In this document: one piece after another, positions 29,918 through 35,446 of the stretch
How the letters are laid out: the number at the start of each line of letters is the position of its first letter
Numbering within the stretch: position 1 is the first letter of the stretch
Assembly: GCA_022616055.1 (NCBI GenBank)
Contig: JAKEFM010000203.1
Span: forward strand, 1 to 35,446
From: Planctomycetota bacterium
GTDB taxonomy: Bacteria; Planctomycetota; UBA1135; JAKEFM01
Direction: 5' to 3'
Length of the DNA stretch: 35,446 nucleotides
Notes under the pieces: model-generated
Told to the model about the DNA's origin: nothing
The model's input: the letters and a program-made list of their open reading frames with translations, nothing else
Database searches by the model: none
Made by a program: the position numbers and the translations under genes

Positions 29918-31744
29918 ATGGTCGGACGCATGCGCCTTCCCCTGGCCGCCGGACTCTTCGCCCTCGCCCCGACCGCCCCGATGGCCCCGGTCGCCGCGCA
30001 GACCTGCGGCCTCTCCCCGCCGCAGCAGAGCTACCTCCAGAGCCCCCTCGCGCCGGCGTACACCTCGATCTCGGGGCTCGCCGGCACGACGCAGGCGCTC
30101 GGCCCGTGCTCGACGGCTCCGTTCTTCTCCGTGATCCCCCCGCCGTTCCCCTTCACCTACTTCGGGCAGGCGGAGACCTTCCTGCGCATCCAGAAGAACG
30201 GCTTCTTCCACTTCACCTTCTTCGGCGGGGCCGCCACCTCCCCGAACGCGGCGATCCCGGGCGTGGCGGCGCCGAACGACGTCGTCGCCCCGTTCTGGCA
30301 GCCGCTCGTCCCGGCGCCCGGCGTCGGCGCGGTCCTCTTCCGGACAGACGGCGCGGCCCCAAACCGCGTCTTCACCGCGGAGTGGAAGGACATGATGGTC
30401 ATCTCGGGGGGGAGCCCCTGCTTCGACAACGGCTCCCGGCTGAATTTCCAGGCGAGGCTCCTCGAGGCCGACGGCACGATCGAGTTCCGCTACGGACCCT
30501 TCAACGCCGGGACCGTCGGCCCGCAGATCGCCGCGACGATCGGGCTCGAGAACGCGGCGGGCACGCTCGGGATCGACGCGACGGGGCTCGGAACCCTGAA
30601 CGCCGCCTTCCCGGCGACCGACCTGCGCTTCTTCCCGGGCGCGGTCACGAGCCCGGTCGCCTCCTACACGGTCTCGACGGCGCCCTCCTCCTTCGCCTCC
30701 ATCGCCGGCGCCCCGGGCGCCGTCCAGGTCTTCTGCTCGGCCGGGGGCGTCTGCCCCCCCCCGACGACGGGGCCCTGCACCGACGACGAGGGGGCCGCGG
30801 TCGCCCTCCCCTTCCCCTTCTCCTTCTGGGGGCAGGCGAAGGCCACGGTCCAGATGAGCATGAACGGGATCGCGGCCTTCGACTTCAGCCTCGGAGTCGC
30901 CGGGGCGGGCAATCCCGTCAACCCGGTCCCCTTCCCGAGCACGGCGATCCCCAACGACTGGGCCGCCGCCTGGTGGGACGACATGGTGGCGGACGACCCG
31001 GCGCCGACGACGGGAGGGTGGTGGATAGTGAGCGGTCCGATCGGCAACCGGGTCCTCACGATGGAGTGGACGAACCTGAGCATCTTCGACCCGGTCACGA
31101 ACACCCCCTGCACCGACACCGGCGACCGGATCAACTGCCAGCTCGAGTTCCGCGAGGCGGGGAACCTGGTCGTCTGCAAGTACGGGGCGCAGATCCTCGG
31201 GTCCGGCCCGAACACGGCGGGCGTCGGCGTCGAGAACCCCTTCGGGACCCTCGCCGTCGACGGGACCGGGCTCGGCCCGCTCAACTCCGTCTTCCCGACG
31301 ACGGACATCGTCTTCACCCCCTGCGGCACGCTCGGGGCGGTCCTCCCCTTCGGGAACGGCTGCGCGGGGAGCCTCGGCGCCCCTCCGTCGATCGGGTCCT
31401 CCGGCGGGCCCGCGACGATCGGGAACGCCACCTTCGCCCTGACGATGGGCGGCGGCCCCCCCTCCTCCCCGGCGAACGGCCTGATCCTCGGCGCGAGCGG
31501 CTCGCAGTGGCTCGTCTTCACGCTGCCGATGTCGCTCGGCATCTTCGGCCTGCCGTCGAGCTGCACCCTCTTCGCGTCGGTCGACACGATCCTCCCGGTC
31601 GTCACCGACGCGGCCGGGTCCGCGACCGTGGTCCTCCCGATCCCGAACGTCGGGAGCCTCGTCGGGGCCTCCGTGTTCGCGGAGTTCTTCTCGCTCACGC
31701 CCGCCCTGGCGACGACCAGCGGCGCCGAGGTGCAGATCGGCTGA
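29918..31744 (+). CDS. Secreted surface protein with two tandem nidogen-like modules and C-terminal module
   Basis: A 608-residue protein with a signal peptide (LPLAAGLFALAPTAPMAPVAAQ). Two related modules of about 200 residues follow. Module 1 has PFPFTYFGQAETFLRIQKNG, then VAPFWQPL, FTAEWKDM, ADGTIEFRYGPF and IGLENAAGTLGIDATGLGTL. Module 2 has PFPFSFWGQAKATVQMSMNG, AAAWWDDM, LTMEWTNL, EAGNLVVCKYG and VGVENPFGTLAVDGTGLGPL. The order NG, then F/W-x-D, then E-W, then Y-G is nidogen-like. The last 140 residues (FGNGCAGSLG to the end) are the C-terminal module shared with the FG-GAP and beta-helix proteins, with VVLPIPNVGSLVGASVFAEF. It is probably exported and adhesive or structural. GAGGTGAG before ATG 29918 decides the start. 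Confidence 0.8.
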   Translation: MVGRMRLPLAAGLFALAPTAPMAPVAAQTCGLSPPQQSYLQSPLAPAYTSISGLAGTTQALGPCSTAPFFSVIPPPFPFTYFGQAETFLRIQKNGFFHFTFFGGAATSPNAAIPGVAAPNDVVAPFWQPLVPAPGVGAVLFRTDGAAPNRVFTAEWKDMMVISGGSPCFDNGSRLNFQARLLEADGTIEFRYGPFNAGTVGPQIAATIGLENAAGTLGIDATGLGTLNAAFPATDLRFFPGAVTSPVASYTVSTAPSSFASIAGAPGAVQVFCSAGGVCPPPTTGPCTDDEGAAVALPFPFSFWGQAKATVQMSMNGIAAFDFSLGVAGAGNPVNPVPFPSTAIPNDWAAAWWDDMVADDPAPTTGGWWIVSGPIGNRVLTMEWTNLSIFDPVTNTPCTDTGDRINCQLEFREAGNLVVCKYGAQILGSGPNTAGVGVENPFGTLAVDGTGLGPLNSVFPTTDIVFTPCGTLGAVLPFGNGCAGSLGAPPSIGSSGGPATIGNATFALTMGGGPPSSPANGLILGASGSQWLVFTLPMSLGIFGLPSSCTLFASVDTILPVVTDAAGSATVVLPIPNVGSLVGASVFAEFFSLTPALATTSGAEVQIG

Positions 31745-31758
31745 GCGGGCCCCCCGCT
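31744..31758. terminator. Small GC hairpin between convergent genes
   Basis: AGCGGG (31744-31749), loop CCC, CCCGCT (31753-31758) in the 28-bp gap between the surface-protein gene and the carboxyltransferase gene. There is no U tract. Confidence 0.3.
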
Positions 31759-31772
31759 CCGCCGGCCCCCGT

Positions 31773-33319
31773 CTACAGCGGGATGTTCCCGTGCTTCCGC
31801 GGCGGGTTGTGGTCGCGCTTCGTCCGCAGCAGGCGCAGCTCCCGGATCAGGCGGGGTCGCGTCTCCGAGGGCTCGATCACGTCGTCGACGTAGCCGCGGC
31901 CCGCGGCGACCCAGGGGTTGTAGAACTTCTCCTTGTACTCGGCGATCTTGCGGGCGGCCTCGGCCGGCGGGTCCTTCGCCGACGCGATCTCCTTGCGGAA
32001 GATGACCTTCGCCGCCGCCTCCGCCCCCATGACGGCGATCTCGGCGGAGGGCCAGGCGAGGTTCACGTCGGAGCGGATGTGCTTGCTCGCCATGACGCAG
32101 TAGGCCCCGCCGTAGGCCTTGCGGGTGATGACCGTGAGCTTCGGAACCGTCGCCTCGCAGTAGGCGTAGAGGAGCTTCGCCCCGTGGCGGATGATCCCCC
32201 CGTACTCCTGGGCGGTGCCGGGGAGGAAGCCCGGGACGTCCTCGAAGGTGACGATCGGGACGTTGAAGGCGTCGCAGAACCGGACGAAGCGGGCCCCCTT
32301 CACGGAGGCGTCGATGTCGAGGCAGCCGGCGAGCACGGCGGGCTGGTTCGCGACGATCCCGACGGGCTGGCCGCCGAGGCGCGCGAAGCCGCAGAGGAGG
32401 TTCGTCGCGAAGCCGGCCTGGACCTCGAGGAACGCCCCCTCGTCGACGACCGCCCGGATCACCTCGTGCATGTCGTAGGGGCGGTTCGACTCGGAGGGGA
32501 CGACCGCGTCGAGGCGGCCCTCCTTCCGGTCGGGGGGGTCGGCGCTCTCGCGGCGGGGGGGATCCTCGGCGTTGTTGAGCGGGAGGTAGGAGAAGAGATC
32601 GCGGACGAGAGCGAGGGCCGCCCGGTCGTCCTTCGCCGTGAAGTGCGCGACCCCGCTCTTCTCCATGTGCACGGCCGCCCCGCCGAGCTGCTCGGAGGTG
32701 ACCTCCTCGTGGGTGACCGCCTTCAGGACGTCGGGCCCCGTGATGTGGAGGTAGGAGGTCCCCTCGACCATGACGAGGAAGTCGGTGATCGCCGGGGAGT
32801 AGACCGCGCCTCCGGCGCAGGGGCCGAGGACCGCCGAGACCTGGGGGATCACGCCGGAGGCGAGGGTGTTGCGAAGGAAGATGTCGGAGTAGCCGGCGAG
32901 GGAGACGACCCCCTCCTGGATCCGGGCTCCGCCCGAGTCGTTGAGGCCGATCACGGGGACGCCGAGGCGCATCGCGGCGTCCATCCCCTTCACGATCTTC
33001 GCGGCGTAGGTCTCGGAGAGGGATCCGCCGAAGACGGTGAAGTCCTGCGAGAAGACGAAGGCCGGCCGCCCCTCGATCCGGCCGTGCCCCGTGACGACGC
33101 CGTCGCCGAGGGGCCGGTCCCGGTCCATCCCGAAGTCGTCGCAGCGGTGGGTCACGAAGGCGTCCCACTCGAGGAAGGACCCCTCGTCGAGGAGGAGGTC
33201 GAGCCGCTCGCGCGCGGTGAGCTTCCCCTGGGAATGCTGGCGCTCGATCCGCTCCTTCCCCCCCCCAGGCGGGAGGCCTGTCGCTGGAGGCGCAGCCGCT
33301 CGATGCGCGGGTCGGTCAT
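31773..33319 (-). CDS. pccB: Acyl-CoA carboxylase carboxyltransferase subunit (PccB-like), frameshift at a G9 run
   Basis: The carboxyltransferase of a propionyl/acetyl-CoA carboxylase. The main frame (33155-31773) has [37 protein letters not shown], the first oxyanion region [83 protein letters not shown] and the second oxyanion loop [15 protein letters not shown]. The true start is ATG 33319, with AAGGAG five bases upstream, in another frame: [18 protein letters not shown], then a run of nine G (33258-33266). One more G joins it to [19 protein letters not shown] and then to the main frame, giving 515 residues, the family's usual length. The ATG overlaps the epimerase stop. A sequence error is the simplest explanation for the break. 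Confidence 0.9.
33258..33266 (-). repeat. G9 homopolymer that breaks the carboxyltransferase frame
   Basis: Nine C on the plus strand. Ten (or seven) would keep the carboxyltransferase in one frame. Confidence 0.9.
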
Positions 33320-33765
33320 CCGGTCTCCTTCCCTCGGAGGGTCCTCCGCCGCCCCGAGTCCTCGACGAGCTCGGTCAGGACGCCCCCCGTCGCCGAGGGG
33401 TGGAGGAACGCGACCCGCGTCCCGCCCGCGCCCGGCCGGGGCGAGGCGTCGATCAGGCGGGCGCCCCGGCGAGCGAGCTCGGCGAGCGCGGCGTCGAGGT
33501 CCGCCACGCGGTAGGCGACGTGGTGGAGCCCGGGCCCCCGCTTCCCGAGGAAGCGGGCGACGGTCGAGTCGGGGCCGAGGGGCTCGAGGCACTCGACCTT
33601 CGAGGCCCCCGCCCCGGCGAAGAGGACGCGCACCTTCTGGGAGGGGACCGTCTCGGAGCCCCGGTCCTCGAGGCCGAGGAACTCGAGGTAGAGCGAGCGC
33701 GCCTGGGCGAGGTCCCCGACGGCGACGGCGACGTGGTGGATCTCGAGGATGCGGAGGGGCTTCAA
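33316..33765 (-). CDS. mce: Methylmalonyl-CoA epimerase
   Basis: A 149-residue VOC-fold enzyme. It begins [20 protein letters not shown] with the first metal ligand His, then [39 protein letters not shown], the second-half [38 protein letters not shown] and [10 protein letters not shown] with the last acidic ligand. It interconverts the (S) and (R) forms of methylmalonyl-CoA between carboxylase and mutase. The TTG start overlaps the mutase stop (TTGA) and the stop overlaps the carboxyltransferase ATG, so mutase, epimerase and carboxyltransferase are translationally coupled in pathway order. Confidence 0.93.
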   Translation of the reverse strand: MKPLRILEIHHVAVAVGDLAQARSLYLEFLGLEDRGSETVPSQKVRVLFAGAGASKVECLEPLGPDSTVARFLGKRGPGLHHVAYRVADLDAALAELARRGARLIDASPRPGAGGTRVAFLHPSATGGVLTELVEDSGRRRTLRGKETG

Positions 33766-35348
33766 AGGGCGGAGGGGGCCCGGTACCGGCCGAAGACCCG
33801 CTCGAGCCGGGCGCAGATCTCCCCCACCGTCGCGTAGGCCTCGACCGCCTCGAGGATCGGGGGGAGGAGGTTCGATCCCGCCCCGGCGGCCTTCTCGAGC
33901 GCGTCGAGGGCGCGGCGGACGCGCCCCCCGTCGCGGGAGTTCCGGGCGGCGGCGAGGGAGGCGAGGACCTCCTCCCGGGCCCTCTCCCCCACGCGGAAGA
34001 TCGGCGGCGGGGGCTCCTCCGCCTCGAAGCGGTTCACGCCGACGAGGACGCGCGCGCCCGACTCGACCTCCCGCTGCCAGCGGAGCGCGCTCTTGTGGAT
34101 CTCCCGCTGGACGAATCCCGACTCGATCGCCCGCACGGCCCCCCCGAGCCGGTCGACCTCCTCGATCAGCGCGGCGGCCCCCGCCTCGATCTCGTCCGTC
34201 AGCGCCTCGACGAAGGCCGAGCCGCCGAGCGGGTCGGCCGTGTCGGCGACGCCCGACTCGTGGGCGAGGACCTGCTGGGTGCGCAGCGCCAGGCGCGCGG
34301 AGGACTCGCCCGGGAGGGAGAGCGCCTCGTCGCGCGAGTTCGTGTGGAGGGACTGCGTCCCCCCGAGGATCGCGGCGAGCGCCTGGACGGTGACGCGCAC
34401 GACGTTGTTGTCGACCTGCCGGGCGGCGAGCATCGAGCCCGCCGTCTGGGCGTGGAAGCGCATCTGGAGGGCCCCCGGACGGCTCGCCCCGAAGCCCTCC
34501 CGCATCGTGCGGGCCCAGAGCCGGCGCGCGGCGCGGAACTTCGCCGCCTCCTCGAAGAGGTGGTTGTGGGCGTTGAAGAAGAAGGAGACCTGCTCGCCCA
34601 CTCGATCGACCGCGAGCCCCCGGTCGCGGGCGGCGGCGACGTAGGCGATCCCGTTCGCGAGGGTGAAGCCGACCTCCTGGACGGCGGTGCAGCCGGCCTC
34701 CCGCATGTGGTAGCCCGAGATCGAGATCGGGTGGAAGGAGGGGGCCGCCTCCGCGCACCACTCGATCAGGTCGGTGACGAGCCGCAGCGAGGGGGCGACC
34801 GGGAACCGGAAGGTCCCCCGCGCCGCGTACTCCTTCAGGATGTCGTTCTGGACCGTCCCGCGGATCCCCTCCGCCGGGACCCCCTGCCGGCGCGCGAGGG
34901 AGACGAGCATCGCGAGGATGACGCTCGCCGTCGCGTTGATCGTCATCGAGACGGAGACTTCGCGGAGCGGGATCCCCTCGAAGAGGCTCTCGAGGTCGCG
35001 CAGCGTCTGGATCGCGACCCCGACCTTCCCGACTTCCCCCGCCGCGAGGGGGTGGTCGGCGTCGTAGCCGATCTGCGTCGGGAGGTCGAAGGCGACGGAG
35101 AGCCCGGTCTGCCCCTGGTCGAGGAGGAAGCGGAAGCGGCGATTCGTCTCGCGGGCGGACCCGAATCCGGCGTACTGCCGCATCGTCCAGAGCCGCCCCC
35201 GGTGCATCGTCGGGTGGATCCCGCGCGTGAAGGGGTACTCGCCGGGGGGGCCGAGCCGCCCGGCGAGGGCCGGATCGGAGGGCTCGTAGACCGTCCGGAC
35301 CGCCAGCCCCGAGGGGGTCGTCGCGTCCCGCAGGGAGGGCGCGGACAT
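33762..35348 (-). CDS. Methylmalonyl-CoA mutase, large (catalytic) subunit without B12 domain
   Basis: A 528-residue TIM-barrel subunit. Diagnostic segments are PPGEYPFTRGIHPTMHRGRL, TMRQYAGFGSARETNRRFRF, TGLSVAFDLPTQIGYDADHP, VSMTINATASVILAM, GTVQNDILKEYAARGT, PISISGYHMREAGCT and the AFDLP/SYH residues that hold substrate, then FFNAHNHLFEEAAKFRAAR and GGTQSLHTNSRDEAL. The C-terminal B12-binding domain (DxHxxG) is absent, so a separate small subunit must complete it. It isomerises (R)-methylmalonyl-CoA to succinyl-CoA; isobutyryl-CoA mutase relatives are an alternative, but the epimerase and carboxylase neighbours favour methylmalonyl-CoA. The N-terminus is about 20-30 residues shorter than is common, and group II intron sequence abuts the ATG, so the true first exon may lie beyond the window. 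Confidence 0.92.
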   Translation of the reverse strand: MSAPSLRDATTPSGLAVRTVYEPSDPALAGRLGPPGEYPFTRGIHPTMHRGRLWTMRQYAGFGSARETNRRFRFLLDQGQTGLSVAFDLPTQIGYDADHPLAAGEVGKVGVAIQTLRDLESLFEGIPLREVSVSMTINATASVILAMLVSLARRQGVPAEGIRGTVQNDILKEYAARGTFRFPVAPSLRLVTDLIEWCAEAAPSFHPISISGYHMREAGCTAVQEVGFTLANGIAYVAAARDRGLAVDRVGEQVSFFFNAHNHLFEEAAKFRAARRLWARTMREGFGASRPGALQMRFHAQTAGSMLAARQVDNNVVRVTVQALAAILGGTQSLHTNSRDEALSLPGESSARLALRTQQVLAHESGVADTADPLGGSAFVEALTDEIEAGAAALIEEVDRLGGAVRAIESGFVQREIHKSALRWQREVESGARVLVGVNRFEAEEPPPPIFRVGERAREEVLASLAAARNSRDGGRVRRALDALEKAAGAGSNLLPPILEAVEAYATVGEICARLERVFGRYRAPSAL

Positions 35349-35446
35349 TGGTAGTTACTGGCGCGGCGTCCCCAGGCCGGGGAGCCGGTTCCAGCCACCC
35401 CTTTCAAACCGTGCACGCGGGTTTCCCGCACACGGCTTACCGAGGG
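35349..35446 (-). mobile_element. 3' end of a group II intron (domains V and VI)
   Basis: On the minus strand 35438-35406 forms the domain V hairpin: lower stem AAGCCGTG/CACGGTTT containing the catalytic AGC, a two-base bulge on the 3' side, upper stem GCGGG/CCCGC, and a GGGAAAC loop. Domain VI follows at 35399-35350: GGTGGCTGG pairs with CCAG and CTACC, leaving a TAA bulge (35357-35355) whose last A is the expected branch point. The 3' splice site should fall within 35351-35346, at or next to the mutase ATG. The body of the intron and any reverse transcriptase lie beyond the window. Confidence 0.8.

Noticed and set aside
7830..33266. Phase variation as the common cause of all three homopolymer frame breaks
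   Set aside because: One of the affected genes is a metabolic carboxyltransferase in a coupled operon, for which switching makes little sense. At least three other C9/G9-type runs (for example in the GT2 gene at 227-235) are in frame. Sequence error is the simpler general explanation; only the secreted protein remains a fair candidate.
1..35446. CRISPR arrays, insertion sequences, tRNA or rRNA genes, B12 riboswitch
   Set aside because: No regularly spaced repeats, transposase motifs or structural RNA signatures were seen. No riboswitch is visible before the mutase because intron sequence occupies that position.

Overview
The window is very GC-rich bacterial DNA (third positions almost always G or C). 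It carries tightly packed genes with many GTG and TTG starts and 4-base stop/start overlaps. The large secreted proteins end in a recurrent C-terminal module with an IPN-x-P-x-LxG core. This, together with a zinc-ribbon remnant and an STN-domain protein, resembles what I know from deep-branching Planctomycetota. That assignment is an inference; no rRNA or other marker gene is present.

Layout. 1-2836 (minus): an envelope-glycan cluster made of a GT9 heptosyltransferase-like enzyme, a small two-helix membrane protein, a radical SAM/SPASM protein and a GT2 enzyme cut by the window edge. A DPM1-type GT2 (2919) diverges from it. 3697-4418: a VapBC-type toxin-antitoxin pair. 4607-7863 (minus): two secreted proteins, one with FG-GAP/VCBS repeats and one of unknown function whose start is separated from its frame by a G10 tract. 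7.9-11.45 kb looks like decaying accessory DNA: a zinc-ribbon remnant, a frameshifted and truncated DUF4143 ATPase, an orphan secretin-N-domain protein and an intact DUF4143 ATPase in inverted orientation. Both ATPases are preceded, about 40 bp from the start, by the same TGCA-N7-TGCA dyad. 11.46-13.58 kb: a tungsten/molybdenum aldehyde ferredoxin oxidoreductase overlapping a MoaD/ThiS-like protein. 13.7-17.6 kb: MsrA lipoprotein, two proteins of uncertain role, a coiled-coil/GOLD-like lipoprotein with a WxxGxW lipoprotein, and a glycerophosphodiesterase. 17.6-22.6 kb: a translationally coupled fatty-acid oxidation operon (PaaK-like CoA ligase, thiolase, FadJ-type enzyme). 22.7-26 kb: two lipoproteins and a parvulin-type PPIase. 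26-27.5 kb: a secreted beta-helix protein. 27.6-35.35 kb (minus): a methylmalonyl-CoA (propionate) module comprising BCCP, biotin carboxylase, carboxyltransferase, methylmalonyl-CoA epimerase and mutase large subunit, split by a secreted surface protein on the plus strand. 35349-35446: the 3' end (domains V and VI) of a group II intron abutting the mutase start codon.

How the parts fit. The beta-oxidation operon and the carboxylase-epimerase-mutase module together could oxidise even- and odd-chain acyl-CoAs, with propionyl-CoA passing through methylmalonyl-CoA to succinyl-CoA. The mutase lacks its B12-binding domain, so a separate small subunit must lie elsewhere. Many genes have a -10-like hexamer only 6-9 bases from the start codon and no usable ribosome binding site, which suggests widespread leaderless transcription. 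Secreted-protein genes instead tend to have leaders and clear Shine-Dalgarno sequences. Three frame breaks (7830, 8604, 33258) sit in runs of nine or ten G/C, so consensus sequence error must be excluded before calling phase variation or pseudogenes.
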